Positions 44,510 to 54,178 are shown, numbered from the stretch's first letter. The stretch is 64,000 nt of DNA from Chitinophaga sp. SYP-B3965 (GCF_009647655.1 NZ_WJFD01000001.1:3162001-3226000); one strand, 5' to 3'. The notes: a model not told the origin generated them from the letters alone. Program-made: numbers and translations.

Positions 44510-45643
44510 TTAGCCTTGCATCATGCCAGCCAATGTTCTGCCCACTTCAGAACCAATGGCAATACCCATTCCTCCCATGCGCACAGCCAGGAATATACGA
44601 TCAGAGTATGCTTGTAGTATAGGACGTTTGGTTTTACCAAATCCCATGATGCCCGTCCAGCGGTCTTCTACGGTATAAGAATGATTGGGTAGGATGAAAG
44701 TGCGGAGTTTTTCTTCCAGGTCCTGCTGGATATTGTCTGTCAATTCAAAACTGGTAGTGGCCTCTCCTGCAAAATCCATGTTACGCCCGCCGCCAAAGAG
44801 AACACGGCCTTCTATCTCTCTGAAGTAATAATATCCTTTATCAAAATGATAAACACCTTTGAAGGGTAATCCCTTTATAGGCGTTGTGATCAGTACCTGC
44901 CCGCGGCCTGGTGTGATATCCAGTTCTGGTAACAGGCCTTTCGCGAAGGCATTGGTGCATATAGCCAGTTGTGCTGCACTAAAGGTAAGTGTTTCTTTAC
45001 TACCGGGCTGCTGTACGGTAACGAGTACCTGTTGAGCATTCTCTTCAAAACCAATGACCTCGCAACCTGTTTTGATCTCTATGCCTCTTTCAAAGGCAAG
45101 GTCTATCAGGGTGCGCATCATCATGCCGGTATTCAGTTCTCCTTCAAAATTATTCTGTACGAGGGATTGAACGTGTTGTGTATTAAAGCCAAATCGCTTC
45201 AGTTTTTCATCTGCCAGCTTGAATGCCGGACCGGGTAGAATGCCGAAGAGCATGGAATTGACACTTTCCATTTGTTCCAGTGCAGAAGACTCTGCTGCGC
45301 TGATCAGTTCATAACTGCCATTTTCCCGGTAGTTCATACGATCATCTCCGATGCGGGAACGCAGGAGTTGCAAACCTTTTAAGCGCATGTGAACGAGGGA
45401 AACCACTTCTTCTGCCGGCATGGTCTGCAGATCTTCCAGGATCTCTGTGAGGCTGCCAATGCAGGCGAAACCGGCATTTTTGGTACTGGCGCCTGTGGGT
45501 AATAACCCTCTTTCCAACACCAGGATCCTTTTGCGGGGGAACTTCTCTTTATAGCTGATGGCTGCGGAGAGACCAACAATACCACTTCCTAAAAGGATGC
45601 AGTCATATTGGAGGAGGCTTTGTTTTTCCCAGAAGCTAAGCAT
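44510..45643 (-). CDS. FAD-dependent oxidoreductase of the DAO family
   Basis: 377 residues. The Rossmann motif CILLGSGIVGLSAAISYKEKFP binds FAD, followed by LERGLLPTGASTKNAGFACIGSL. LAICTNAFAKGLLPELDITPGRGQVLIT and a C-terminal WTGIMGFGKTKRPIL...RMGGMGIAIGSEVGRTLAG complete the DAO pattern (D-amino acid, glycine or glycerol-type oxidases). The substrate is not known. It is separate from the GH95 gene by 88 bases, on the same strand, and might share the transcript. Confidence 0.85.
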   Translation of the reverse strand: MLSFWEKQSLLQYDCILLGSGIVGLSAAISYKEKFPRKRILVLERGLLPTGASTKNAGFACIGSLTEILEDLQTMPAEEVVSLVHMRLKGLQLLRSRIGDDRMNYRENGSYELISAAESSALEQMESVNSMLFGILPGPAFKLADEKLKRFGFNTQHVQSLVQNNFEGELNTGMMMRTLIDLAFERGIEIKTGCEVIGFEENAQQVLVTVQQPGSKETLTFSAAQLAICTNAFAKGLLPELDITPGRGQVLITTPIKGLPFKGVYHFDKGYYYFREIEGRVLFGGGRNMDFAGEATTSFELTDNIQQDLEEKLRTFILPNHSYTVEDRWTGIMGFGKTKRPILQAYSDRIFLAVRMGGMGIAIGSEVGRTLAGMMQG

Positions 45644-45665
45644 GCCTGTAATTTAAAGAAAAAGA

Positions 45666-45703
45666 TTTGAAGATCATAGTGTAAAGCGTAACTTTACACT
45701 ATG
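45666..45703 (+). promoter_or_regulatory. higBA promoter with inverted-repeat operator
   Basis: -33 TTTG (45666-45669), 19-base spacer, -7 TAACTTTA (45689-45696). A perfect 12-bp inverted repeat CATAGTGTAAAG/CTTTACACTATG (45675-45686 and 45692-45703, 5 bases between) covers the spacer and the -7 box, the usual place for the antitoxin to repress its own promoter. Confidence 0.75.
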
Positions 45704-45753
45704 CAGAGATCATAATGCCCCATATTGTTCACTTTGTTAATCCTGGGCGGATT

Positions 45754-46038
45754 ATGATCAAAAATTTTAAGAGCAAAGCCTTGAGGGCTTTGTGGGAGTA
45801 CGATGATGCGAGCAGGTTACCTGCTCGATTACTGACAAAGATCCTCTTTATGCTGGATCAGTTGAATGATGCGGAAATTGTTCCGGATGATCTGTCAGGT
45901 ATTAAAGGATGGCGCATCCATCCTTTAAAAGGGCCTGTAAAGAATCTCTGGAGTTTAACAGTAACCGGTAATTACAGGATTGTTTTCTTGTTTGATGGCG
46001 GCAATGCCTACAATGTAGATTACCTGGATTACCATTAA
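45754..46038 (+). CDS. higB: HigB/RelE-type toxin
   Basis: 94 residues from ATG 45754 (MIKNFKSKALRALWEYDDASRL...). This opening, LLTKILFMLDQLNDAE, GIKGWRIHPLKGPVKNLWSLTVTGNYRIVFLFDGGNAYNVDYLDYH are the pattern of HigB-1/RelE-like ribosome-dependent mRNA interferases. A longer reading from 45715 is less likely because it starts close to the operator. It is followed by the antitoxin gene 4 bases downstream, the toxin-first order typical of higBA. Confidence 0.9.
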   Translation: MIKNFKSKALRALWEYDDASRLPARLLTKILFMLDQLNDAEIVPDDLSGIKGWRIHPLKGPVKNLWSLTVTGNYRIVFLFDGGNAYNVDYLDYH

Positions 46039-46042
46039 AACT

Positions 46043-46381
46043 ATGATGATGGAACGAAGAATGAGATTTTTACATCCCGGCCTATGCTTAAGGTCGGAAG
46101 TGATAGAAGAGCAAGGCCTTACTATCACAGAGGCCGCTGCCTTACTAAAGGTAACGCGTACGGCGTTATCTAATGTATGCAATGGCAAGGCAGATATTTC
46201 TGTTGAAATGAGCCTGCGGATAGCCAAGGTATTTGGTGGCACCGCAGAGATCTGGCAACGTGTACAGATGTCTTACAACATTCATATCGCCACGCCTAAA
46301 ATTGAAAAACTGAAGTTGAAGCCATATATTCCTTCTGAAGAGAAGAAAAAAAGAAGGAAACTGGCTTCATCTGTCAGTTAA
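46043..46381 (+). CDS. higA: HigA-type antitoxin (XRE family)
   Basis: 112 residues. HPGLCLRSEVIEEQGLTITEAAALLKVTRTALSNVCNGKADISVEMSLRIAKVFGGTAEIWQRVQMSYNIHIA is the HigA/VapI helix-turn-helix pattern. The C-terminal Lys-rich tail (EEKKKRRKLASSVS) is longer than usual. Three ATG codons in a row (46043, 46046, 46049) are possible starts. It binds and silences HigB and represses the shared promoter through the inverted repeat at 45675-45703 (family knowledge plus inference). Confidence 0.92.
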   Translation: MMMERRMRFLHPGLCLRSEVIEEQGLTITEAAALLKVTRTALSNVCNGKADISVEMSLRIAKVFGGTAEIWQRVQMSYNIHIATPKIEKLKLKPYIPSEEKKKRRKLASSVS

Positions 46382-46395
46382 CCCCAAAAAAGAAA

Positions 46396-46416
46396 CCCCG
46401 ATCGCAACGACCGGGG
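46396..46416 (-). terminator. Terminator after ilvA
   Basis: On the minus strand CCCCGGTCG (46416-46408) pairs with CGATCGGGG (46404-46396), one G-U, loop 3, then the T-rich TTTCTTTTTT. Probably also ends higBA transcripts from the other side, with a weaker U run. Confidence 0.75.
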
Positions 46417-46445
46417 CTTTGAACACTACTATAGGTTGAACCATA

Positions 46446-47702
46446 CTAAACCAGGTAACCAAAAAGATTGTCGTCTTTATTCAGTTCGGTGTAATTGATA
46501 TTGTATTGCTGCATGTTAGCTATGAGTACATCATAATCCTTCCGGTCACTCAACTCGATCCCTACTAATGCAGGCCCTGTTTCCTTATTATGTTTCTGAA
46601 TAAATTCAAAACGGGTGATATCGTCTCCGGGTCCTAATACGTAATTCACAAACTCTTTCAATGCACCGGGGCGTTGTGCAAACCTGATAATGAAATAATG
46701 TTTTAATCCTTCATAGAGCAAAGAACGTTCCTTGATCTCCTGCATCCGGTCTATATCATTATTGCTGCCACTCACTACGCACACTACTTTCTTTCCTTTG
46801 ATCTCTTCAGCAAAATCATCCAGGCATGCCATGGATAATGCACCGGCAGGTTCCACCACGATCCCTTCTTCATTGTATAAACGAAGGATGGTAGAGCAGA
46901 CGCGGCCTTCCGGCACGAGGCTCATTTTATCCAGCACATCTTTACAGATGGAATAAGTGAGCTGGCCTACACGTTTTACGGCAGCACCATCCACAAAGCG
47001 GTCTATATCTCCTAAAGTAACGGGACCACCATTCTCCAGTGCACGTACCATGGAAGGGGCACCTACAGGCTCAAGGCCAATGATCTTAGTCTGGGGGCTG
47101 TAAGTGCGGAAGTATGTTCCAACACCAGCGGCCAGGCCGCCACCGCCAACCGGTACAAATAAATAATCGATGCCGGATTGTTCCTCGAGGATCTCCAGCG
47201 CTACAGTTCCCTGTCCTTCAATGATCTTGATATCATCAAAGGGAGGAATGAACGTCATATTATTTTGCAGGGTGAATGCCTGTGCTTCAACAGAGCAATC
47301 ATCGAAGGTATCGCCTACCAGCCTGATCTCAATATTTTCACCACCGAACATCCTTACCTGGTTCACTTTCTGTTTAGGTGTGATAATGGGCATGAATACT
47401 ACCCCTTTCACGTTCAGCTTTTTACAGGAATAAGCAAAACCCTGTGCATGGTTACCGGCGCTTGCACAGGTAACACCATCTGCCAGTTGTTTTGCATCCA
47501 GGCTGCTCATCATATTGTAGGCGCCGCGTAATTTATACGAGCGTACTACCTGCATATCTTCTCTCTTCAGGTACACTTCACAGTTATACCGGCGGGATAA
47601 ACTGGCGCAATAAGTAAGCGGTGTATGGATCACCACTGACTTTAACCTTTCGGCTGCTTCCTTTATCCGGAGCGTATTGACTGTATTGACGACTTCCTCC
47701 AT
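46446..47702 (-). CDS. ilvA: Threonine dehydratase (ammonia-lyase), biosynthetic
   Basis: 418 residues. PLP lysine in RSYKLRGAYNMMSS, substrate motif CASAGNHAQGFA, glycine-rich PVGGGGLAAGV and SGSNNDIDR. The C-terminal 90 residues (YFIIRFAQRPGALKEFVNYVLGPGDDITRFEFIQK...) are one ACT-like regulatory domain, as in the short IlvA type. Its place as the last gene of the ilv unit fixes the role as 2-oxobutanoate supply for isoleucine. A 12-bp hairpin lies in the 66-base gap before it. Confidence 0.94.
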   Translation of the reverse strand: MEEVVNTVNTLRIKEAAERLKSVVIHTPLTYCASLSRRYNCEVYLKREDMQVVRSYKLRGAYNMMSSLDAKQLADGVTCASAGNHAQGFAYSCKKLNVKGVVFMPIITPKQKVNQVRMFGGENIEIRLVGDTFDDCSVEAQAFTLQNNMTFIPPFDDIKIIEGQGTVALEILEEQSGIDYLFVPVGGGGLAAGVGTYFRTYSPQTKIIGLEPVGAPSMVRALENGGPVTLGDIDRFVDGAAVKRVGQLTYSICKDVLDKMSLVPEGRVCSTILRLYNEEGIVVEPAGALSMACLDDFAEEIKGKKVVCVVSGSNNDIDRMQEIKERSLLYEGLKHYFIIRFAQRPGALKEFVNYVLGPGDDITRFEFIQKHNKETGPALVGIELSDRKDYDVLIANMQQYNINYTELNKDDNLFGYLV

Positions 47703-47724
47703 TTCTTACCGCTATTTCAAAATG

Positions 47725-47756
47725 AAATGGGAAAAGATATTTCACTTTTCCCATTT
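47725..47756. other. Intergenic hairpin between ilvC and ilvA
   Basis: Perfect 12-bp arms AAATGGGAAAAG (47725-47736) and CTTTTCCCATTT (47745-47756), loop 8, lying between the ilvC stop and the ilvA start. With no proper U run it may be a processing or mRNA-stabilising structure, or a partial terminator lowering ilvA expression. Confidence 0.6.
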
Positions 47757-47768
47757 TCATTTGTATGA

Positions 47769-48812
47769 TTATTTATTAGGGCGCAGTTTTCTAACTGCTG
47801 CACCTGCCTGCCACATTTCACTGTTACGCAGTTCTGCCAGTTCCACTTCCAGCTTAGCGCGATAATCAGGCTGGCTGTTGAGGTCGATAGAACGAGCTGC
47901 TTCTTTACCGGCAGCTACGCTTGCGTACAGTTCATCAAATACTGGTTGTGTTGCTTCTTTGAATTTCTTCCACCAGTCCAGCGCACCGCGTTGAGCAGTA
48001 GTAGAGCAGTTAGCATACATCCAGTCCATACCGTTCTCTGCTACCAAAGGCATCAGGGATTGGGTCAGTTCTTCCACGGTTTCGTTGAAAGCTTCTGAAG
48101 GAGAGTGACCGTTTGTGCGGAGTGTTTGGTACTGCGCAGCAAAGATACCCTGGATACAACCCATCAAAGTACCACGCTCACCGGTAAGGTCAGAGAATAC
48201 TTCTTTTCTGAAATCTGTTTCGAAGAGATATCCTGAACCAACACCGATTCCAAGCGCAATGACTCTGTCGCGGGCTTTACCGGTTGCATCCTGGAAGATA
48301 GCAAAGCTGGAGTTCAGACCCTGACCTGCGAGGAACAGTCTGCGGAGAGAAGTACCGGAGCCTTTAGGGGCTACCAGGATCACGTCTACATCAGCAGGAG
48401 GAATGATGCTGGTTTGTTCTTTATAAGTGATACCAAAACCGTGAGAGAAATACAGCGCTTTACCAGGAGTCAGGAAAGGCTTCAGGGTAGGCCAAAGGGT
48501 GATCTGACCTGCATCGGAGAGCAGGTATTGAATGATCGTACCTTTTTCAGCCGCTTCTTCGATGCTGAACAAAGTTTCGCCCGGAACCCATCCGTCTGCT
48601 ACTGCTTTATCCCAGGTCTTGGAATTCTTACGCTGACCGATGATCACGTTAAAGCCATTGTCCTTCAGGTTCAGAGCCTGGCCGGGACCTTGTACGCCAT
48701 AACCAATGATAGCAATAGTTTCATTTTTCAGAACCTCTCTTGCTTTTTCCATGGGGAATTCTTCTCTGGTTACTACGTCTTCCAGTACTCCGCCAAAATT
48801 GATGGTTGCCAT
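47769..48812 (-). CDS. ilvC: Ketol-acid reductoisomerase
   Basis: 347 residues, the class I length. NADPH motif IAIIGYGVQGPGQALNLKDNG with the following RKNSKTW, HGFGITYKE, and the Mg-binding and isomerase residues in FRKEVFSDLTGERGTLMGCIQG and AFNETVEELTQSLMPLVAENG. It converts acetolactate or acetohydroxybutyrate to the dihydroxy acids. Gene order places it after ilvN with a 46-base gap. Confidence 0.96.
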   Translation of the reverse strand: MATINFGGVLEDVVTREEFPMEKAREVLKNETIAIIGYGVQGPGQALNLKDNGFNVIIGQRKNSKTWDKAVADGWVPGETLFSIEEAAEKGTIIQYLLSDAGQITLWPTLKPFLTPGKALYFSHGFGITYKEQTSIIPPADVDVILVAPKGSGTSLRRLFLAGQGLNSSFAIFQDATGKARDRVIALGIGVGSGYLFETDFRKEVFSDLTGERGTLMGCIQGIFAAQYQTLRTNGHSPSEAFNETVEELTQSLMPLVAENGMDWMYANCSTTAQRGALDWWKKFKEATQPVFDELYASVAAGKEAARSIDLNSQPDYRAKLEVELAELRNSEMWQAGAAVRKLRPNK

Positions 48813-48858
48813 GTTTTGATAGTGTTTTTTTAAAGAGTTGTTAAAAAATTGCGTCGAT

Positions 48859-49401
48859 TTAGTCCTTCAGATTGTCAGTTTCAATTAAGGACAAGTCTTT
48901 CAGATGTTCGTGGAAACGACGGCTCCATTTCACGATCGCAACGCGACCGCTTTTGGAATATTCTATGAGGCCATATGGTTCCAGCTTTTGGAGCATCGCA
49001 ATGAGTTCCTGCTGGTGGCCTGTTTTTTCTAATACGAAATAATCCGGCGTAATGGTGAGGATACGCGCATTGTTATCACGGATGATCTTTTCAATATCCC
49101 CGTTGTGCAGGGCTTTCGTAGAGATCTTGTACAATGCCAGTTCCTGGTACACCACTTCATCTTCCTCGTGTACGAATGCACGATGGATCTCGATGAGCCT
49201 TTCTATCTGTCCCACCACTTTATCGAGTAGTTCCCTGTTGGAAAGTACGGTGATGATGAACTTATAAACGCCCTGGATCTCTGTTTCCGCAGTGGTTAAA
49301 CTGGTGATATTGATGCCCCGGCGGGTGAAGATCACGGAGATACGATTGGTGATCCCAATCCTGTCTTCCGTGTACACCGTTATGGTATATTCTTTTTGCA
49401 T
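48859..49401 (-). CDS. ilvN: Acetolactate synthase small (regulatory) subunit
   Basis: 180 residues. The N-terminal ACT domain reads YTITVYTEDRIGITNRISVIFTRRGINITSLTTAETE; the C-terminal half (IEKIIRDNNARILTITPDYFVLEKTGHQQELIAMLQKLEPYGLIEYSKSGRVAIVKW) is the second ALS_ss domain. It binds valine or other branched-chain amino acids and controls IlvB. It lies 28 bases after ilvB. Confidence 0.94.
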   Translation of the reverse strand: MQKEYTITVYTEDRIGITNRISVIFTRRGINITSLTTAETEIQGVYKFIITVLSNRELLDKVVGQIERLIEIHRAFVHEEDEVVYQELALYKISTKALHNGDIEKIIRDNNARILTITPDYFVLEKTGHQQELIAMLQKLEPYGLIEYSKSGRVAIVKWSRRFHEHLKDLSLIETDNLKD

Positions 49402-49429
49402 GTTGTGTCTTTTCTAAAAATGAATTGAA

Positions 49430-51154
49430 TTACTCGAGGCGGATGGCTGAGATGGCTGCACCAGCAGGAACCATTGGGAATACATTGTCTTCCTGCTCTA
49501 CCACCACTTCCAGGAGATAAGCACCTGGTGTGTCCAGCATTTCTTTTACTGCGCCTTCAATCTCTGCACGTTCGCTGACCTTGCGGCCCGGGATGAAAAA
49601 TCCTTTGGCGATCTGTACGAAATCCGGGTTCGTCATTTCAGTAGAGGAATATCTTCTATCGAAGAACAACTGCTGCCATTGGCGTACCATGCCCAGGAAA
49701 TTATTGTTCAGGATCACGATCTTCACACCTATTTGTGATTGATAAATAGTACCCAGTTCCTGTAAGGTCATTTGGAAACAACCGTCTCCGATGATCGCTA
49801 CCACTTCTTTTTCAGGAGCGCCAACTTTAGCACCCATAGATGCCGGCAGTGAGAAACCCATGGTACCCATACCACCACTGGTGATATTGGTGTTGGGATC
49901 TTTAAAGCGGTAGTAGCGGGAAGCTACCATCTGGTGCTGGCCTACGTCTGTTACCAGGATGGCTTTACCGTCTGTTTGCTCAGAGATGATGCGGATCACT
50001 TCTGCCATCTTCAGCATACCTTCTGTGGGATGTAATTCTTTTTGCTGCACTTTCTCGTACTCCTGTTTGTCCAGCTCTTTGAATGATTGCATCCATTCTT
50101 TATGTTCCGCAGGTTTGATCAGTGGCAGCAATGCTTCCAGCGCCTGCTTTGCATCTGCGTGCACTGCAATATCTGCATGAATGATCTTGTGGATCTCTGC
50201 CTTATCAATTTCTATGTGGATCACTTTTGCCTGACGAGCATAAGAACCTACGTCTCCAGTGATACGATCATCGAAACGCATACCGATGGCGATCAGTACA
50301 TCACATTCATTGGTGTTGATGTTAGGCGCATAGTTACCATGCATACCTAAGAAACCTACATAACAGGGATGATCAACAGGTACAGCGGAAAGGCCCAGCA
50401 GTGTGGAAGCTACAGGGATCTGCGCTTTCTCAGCCAATGCTATCAGTTCTTTTTCTGCGCTGGAGATAAGTACACCATGGCCACATAAAATGTAAGGCCT
50501 TTTAGCGTTGTTGATCATTTCTGCAGCAGCGGTCACGTCTTCCATTTTCAATTCAGGAACGGGACGATAACTGCGGATATATTCACAAGCTTTGTATTGA
50601 AAATCCAGCTTGCCGAATTGTGCGTTTTTGGTGATATCTACCAGTACGGGACCGGGACGGCCACTTTTGGCGATATAAAATGCTTTAGCAATTGCGCCGG
50701 GAATATCTTCCGGTTTGGTCACCTGGATGTTCCATTTAGTGATCGGAGTTGTGATACCTATCACATCTGTTTCCTGGAAAGCATCTGTACCTAATAAAGC
50801 AGCAGCTACCTGACCTGTGATACATACCATAGGCGTTGAATCCATATAAGCATCAGCGAGACCTGTTACCAGGTTGGTAGCGCCGGGGCCGGAAGTGGCA
50901 AACACCACACCTACCTGTCCGTTTGCACGTGCAAAACCTTGCGCAGCATGCGTAGCGCCTTGTTCGTGACGAACTAAAATATGATGGACTTTATCCTGGA
51001 AATCATACAGGGCATCGTAAATGGGCATGATAGCACCGCCCGGGTAGCCGAAAATGGTTTTAACACCTTCTGCGATCAATGACTGGATCACAGCTTCAGC
51101 ACCAGTGATAATGTTGGCAGCGGCGGCCCGTTTGTCAGACTCGTTAGTCTTCAT
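49430..51154 (-). CDS. ilvB: Acetolactate synthase large (catalytic) subunit
   Basis: 574 residues from ATG 51154 ([18 protein letters not shown]). Thiamine-diphosphate enzyme: the active-site Glu is in [18 protein letters not shown], the FAD/substrate region in [21 protein letters not shown], and the ThDP motif in [29 protein letters not shown]. Other starts at 51187 and 51178 are possible; the chosen one gives an 11-base overlap with the end of ilvD, typical of coupled genes. It condenses pyruvate, or pyruvate and 2-oxobutanoate. Confidence 0.95.
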   Translation of the reverse strand: MKTNESDKRAAAANIITGAEAVIQSLIAEGVKTIFGYPGGAIMPIYDALYDFQDKVHHILVRHEQGATHAAQGFARANGQVGVVFATSGPGATNLVTGLADAYMDSTPMVCITGQVAAALLGTDAFQETDVIGITTPITKWNIQVTKPEDIPGAIAKAFYIAKSGRPGPVLVDITKNAQFGKLDFQYKACEYIRSYRPVPELKMEDVTAAAEMINNAKRPYILCGHGVLISSAEKELIALAEKAQIPVASTLLGLSAVPVDHPCYVGFLGMHGNYAPNINTNECDVLIAIGMRFDDRITGDVGSYARQAKVIHIEIDKAEIHKIIHADIAVHADAKQALEALLPLIKPAEHKEWMQSFKELDKQEYEKVQQKELHPTEGMLKMAEVIRIISEQTDGKAILVTDVGQHQMVASRYYRFKDPNTNITSGGMGTMGFSLPASMGAKVGAPEKEVVAIIGDGCFQMTLQELGTIYQSQIGVKIVILNNNFLGMVRQWQQLFFDRRYSSTEMTNPDFVQIAKGFFIPGRKVSERAEIEGAVKEMLDTPGAYLLEVVVEQEDNVFPMVPAGAAISAIRLE

Positions 51155-52823
51155 CGGTAACACATCCTTCTGTTGCATTTTTAACATGTTTAGCGTACTT
51201 GAATAATATTCCTTTCGTTGCCTTCAATGCCGGCTGTTTCCATGCGGCTTTGCGGGTTGCCAACTCTTCAGGAGTAAGGTTAACTTTGATAATGTTGTTC
51301 ACTGCATCCAGTTCTATTACATCATCATCTTTCACCAGGGCAATGGTACCGCCTTCGTAAGCCTCCGGCACAATGTGGCCGACGACGAAACCATGCGTGC
51401 CACCAGAGAACCGGCCATCTGTAATGAGGGCTACGCTCTTGCCTAAACCAACTCCCATAATAGCGGAAGTAGGTTTCAGCATTTCCGGCATGCCAGGCCC
51501 GCCTTTAGGACCTACATAACGGATGACGACTACATCTCCCTGTTTTACTTTACCGGAAGTGATACCTGCTATCAATTCAAATTCGCCATCAAAAACACGT
51601 GCAGGGCCAACAAAACGTTCTCCTTCCTTACCGGTGATCTTTGCTACGGAACCTTGTTCTGCAAGGTTGCCGTAAAGGATCTGGATGTGACCGGTTTGTT
51701 TCAGTGGTTGTTCCAGCGGAACTATAATATTTTGTGTTGTAAAGTCGATGTCAGGAACGTTCTCCAGGTTTTCTGCAATTGTTTTACCGGTTACGGTGAG
51801 GCAATTACCGTGGATCATACCTTTTTTCAGGAGGTATTTCATTACCAGGGGAACGCCGCCAATGTTGTGCAGATCTTCCATGAGGTATTTACCGCTGGGC
51901 TTCAGATCCGCCAGCAGCGGTGTTTTATCACTGATACGCTGAAAATCATCTGCGTTGATCTTGATATCAACAGATTTCGCGATAGCAATGAAATGTAATA
52001 CAGCATTGGTGCTGCCGCCAAGTGCCATGATGACTGTGATGGCATTTTCAAATGCTTCATAGGTCATGATGTCTTTTGGCTTAATGTCTCTTTCGAGGAG
52101 CAGGCGGATGTACTTACCTGCTTCGAAACACTCATCCTGTTTGTCTTTGCTGAGTGCGGGGTTGGAGGAACTGTAAGGTAAGCTCATTCCCAGCGCTTCA
52201 ATAGCAGAGCTCATGGTATTGGCAGTATACATACCGCCACATGCTCCTGCACCAGGGCAGGAATTTTGTACGATCTGTTTGAAATCTCCTTCATCCAGGT
52301 TGCCGGCCATTTTCTGACCAAGGGCTTCGAATGCAGAGATGATGTTCAGGTCTTGTCCTTTATATTTACCAGGGGCAATAGTACCGCCGTATACCATGAT
52401 AGCGGGGCGATTCAATCTACCCATTGCCATCAGGGAACCAGGCATGTTCTTATCACAACCCGGAACAGTGATCAGGGCATCATAATACTGCGCGCCACAA
52501 ACTGTTTCAATAGAGTCAGCAATCAGATCACGGCTAACAAGGGAATAACGCATACCATCTGTACCATTGCTGATACCGTCGCTTACGCCGATGGTGTTGA
52601 AAATGAGGCCTACCAGGTCATTTGCCCAGACGCCTTTTTTCACTTCTTTCGCCAGATCGTTCAGGTGCATATTGCAGGTGTTACCATCGTAACCCATACT
52701 AACCACCCCTACCTGCGCTTTTTTCAGATCTTCCTCTGTTAATCCAATTCCGTACAGCATAGCTTGTGCAGCGGGCTGCGTTGGATCCTGTGTTATCGTT
52801 TTGCTGTATTTGTTTAACTCCAT
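51144..52823 (-). CDS. ilvD: Dihydroxy-acid dehydratase
   Basis: 559 residues. Fe-S cluster cysteines are in [41 protein letters not shown] and [50 protein letters not shown] lies near the end. It dehydrates the dihydroxy acids to 2-oxo acids. It follows ilvE by 225 bases that contain a strong terminator and a new promoter candidate. Confidence 0.96.
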   Translation of the reverse strand: MELNKYSKTITQDPTQPAAQAMLYGIGLTEEDLKKAQVGVVSMGYDGNTCNMHLNDLAKEVKKGVWANDLVGLIFNTIGVSDGISNGTDGMRYSLVSRDLIADSIETVCGAQYYDALITVPGCDKNMPGSLMAMGRLNRPAIMVYGGTIAPGKYKGQDLNIISAFEALGQKMAGNLDEGDFKQIVQNSCPGAGACGGMYTANTMSSAIEALGMSLPYSSSNPALSKDKQDECFEAGKYIRLLLERDIKPKDIMTYEAFENAITVIMALGGSTNAVLHFIAIAKSVDIKINADDFQRISDKTPLLADLKPSGKYLMEDLHNIGGVPLVMKYLLKKGMIHGNCLTVTGKTIAENLENVPDIDFTTQNIIVPLEQPLKQTGHIQILYGNLAEQGSVAKITGKEGERFVGPARVFDGEFELIAGITSGKVKQGDVVVIRYVGPKGGPGMPEMLKPTSAIMGVGLGKSVALITDGRFSGGTHGFVVGHIVPEAYEGGTIALVKDDDVIELDAVNNIIKVNLTPEELATRKAAWKQPALKATKGILFKYAKHVKNATEGCVTDED

Positions 52824-52858
52824 ATGATTAGTCAGTTAGCCTAATTTCGAAATATTGG

Positions 52859-52890
52859 TAAAAGTATCCCCGGAGCGCTTCATCTTCAAA
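52859..52890 (-). promoter_or_regulatory. Internal promoter candidate for ilvDBNCA
   Basis: On the minus strand -33 TTTG (52890-52887), a 20-base spacer and -7 TACTTTTA (52866-52859; seven of eight match). It would drive ilvD onward independently of the ilvE attenuator. Confidence 0.5.
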
Positions 52891-52990
52891 CCTATAATTT
52901 GCCGGTTCCCGGTCTTCAAAAGGCGGCCTCGAAGGCCAAAATTCGCTATGGCAGTGGGTTAGGGGTTTTAGCGGTTACGCCATTCAAAGT

Positions 52991-53036
52991 AAAAAAAGAG
53001 GGTGGCGGACCCGCTGATAGCCTGGTCCACCACCCT
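52991..53036 (-). terminator. Terminator between ilvE and ilvD
   Basis: On the minus strand AGGGTGGTGGACC (53036-53024) pairs with GGTCCGCCACCCT (53011-52999), 13 pairs with one G-U, loop 12, then U7 (plus-strand A 52991-52997). A textbook terminator inside what looks like a single pathway cluster. Confidence 0.9.
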
Positions 53037-53048
53037 GCTATCTGTACA

Positions 53049-53951
53049 CTAAGCTGGAATAGCTTCGCGTTTGAATTCTTTTTCGAGGACCCTTGCTTTG
53101 TAGGCCTGTTGAATGACCTTGCCCAAAGAGTCTGCCCATGATTTGCTGAAACCCTGACCGTCCAGAGAATCCCATCCGATCACTTCAGCTGCAGTTCCGC
53201 AATAGAAGACTGCTTCTGCCTGCTTGAGCTCTTCCACGGTAATTTGTTTCTCCACCAATGGAATACCCAGTTCTCCGCAGATCTCAATCACAGTAGCGCG
53301 GGTAATACCTGGGAGGATGTTACCCTTTTGCGGGGTGTAGATCGTTCCTTCTTTTTCATAAAAAAGATTAGCGCCGGGGCCTTCAGCGACGAATCCGTCG
53401 ATATCCAGCAGCAGCGCTTCTTCATATCCTTTTTCCTTAGCTTCCTGCGACGCAAGTATGGAGTTTATATACATGCCCGCCGCTTTGGATTCTATCTTAA
53501 AAGCTTTCGGGTTAGGACGCTGATAAGAGGAAACCATTACACGCAACAGTTTCTCACCAAGGTATGCACCCCATTCCCATGCACAGATCAGCAGATGTGT
53601 TTCTGTAGCAGCTTTGAGGGTCATGTTAGGAGGACAGAATACCAGCGGACGAATGTACGCCTCTTGCATGTTATTCATCTCCAGCACTTTATAGCAAGCG
53701 GCGATCAGCTCGTCGTTGTTGTATTTGTAAGGGATGTGTATCAGTTCGCAGGAACGCTTAAACCTGTCAAAGTGTTCTTTTGCTTTGAAGATCTTTACCT
53801 CACCACTGGCGGTTTTGTAAGCACGGATGCCTTCAAACACTGCGTATCCATAATGAAGAGATTGACCGTAAAGGTCGATTTTGGTTTCTGCGGCTTTAGC
53901 ATAAGCCCCATCAAAGTAGAGAATCGTGTTTTCGTTGTAATAGCTATACAT
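53049..53951 (-). CDS. ilvE: Branched-chain amino acid aminotransferase
   Basis: 300 residues, PLP fold type IV. ILYFDGAYAKAAETKIDLYGQSLHYGYAVFEGIRAYKT, IRPLVFCPPNM, the PLP lysine in FKIESKAAGMYINSILASQEAKEKGYEEALLLDIDGFVAEGPGANLF and LPGITRATVIEICGELGI are diagnostic. It makes Val, Leu and Ile from their keto acids. It is the gene directly behind the leader-peptide attenuator; its ATG is 20 bases after the terminator's T run. Confidence 0.95.
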   Translation of the reverse strand: MYSYYNENTILYFDGAYAKAAETKIDLYGQSLHYGYAVFEGIRAYKTASGEVKIFKAKEHFDRFKRSCELIHIPYKYNNDELIAACYKVLEMNNMQEAYIRPLVFCPPNMTLKAATETHLLICAWEWGAYLGEKLLRVMVSSYQRPNPKAFKIESKAAGMYINSILASQEAKEKGYEEALLLDIDGFVAEGPGANLFYEKEGTIYTPQKGNILPGITRATVIEICGELGIPLVEKQITVEELKQAEAVFYCGTAAEVIGWDSLDGQGFSKSWADSLGKVIQQAYKARVLEKEFKREAIPA

Positions 53952-53970
53952 ATTATTGGAATTTGCACAT

Positions 53971-54002
53971 AAAAAAAAGCCTTCCCCGGTGTGGAGGAAG
54001 GC
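53971..54002 (-). terminator. Attenuator terminator of ilvE
   Basis: On the minus strand GCCTTCC (54002-53996) pairs with GGAAGGC (53985-53979), with two more pairs inside around a bulge, then U8 (plus-strand A 53971-53978). Bases 53993-53998 in the 5' arm can pair instead with GGAGGA in the last two codons of the leader (54039-54044), giving an alternative antiterminator. Confidence 0.82.
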
Positions 54003-54035
54003 GTTCTATATTTAGTTAGTTTAATACACGCTTTT

Positions 54036-54149
54036 CTATCCTCCGGTTTGGTGGCTAATAATGACAATGACGATCACGACTAGTGTGATTGCCCAGTTGA
54101 GCTGGGGCACTATGTGACTGATCTTGTTATTGTCTTTATTTAACCACAT
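54036..54149 (-). CDS. Leu/Val/Ile leader peptide of ilvE
   Basis: A 37-codon ORF from ATG 54149: MWLNKDNNKISHIVPQLNW, AIT, then nine branched-chain residues in a row (LVVIVIVII, codons 23-31), then SHQTGG and TAG at 54036-54038. A nested GTG (54110) gives a 24-residue version. The last codons form the antiterminator arm, so a ribosome finishing the peptide would favour termination and one stalled at the Leu/Val/Ile run would favour readthrough. This is the ilv/leu leader architecture known from proteobacteria. Confidence 0.85.
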   Translation of the reverse strand: MWLNKDNNKISHIVPQLNWAITLVVIVIVIISHQTGG

Positions 54150-54178
54150 GGAGGTCTGATCAATTTTGTTGACTAGTA

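Noticed and set aside
53244-53972. 242-codon open frame on the plus strand opposite ilvE
   Set aside because: It is antisense to a conserved aminotransferase and ends within the attenuator region; the sequence has no domain pattern.
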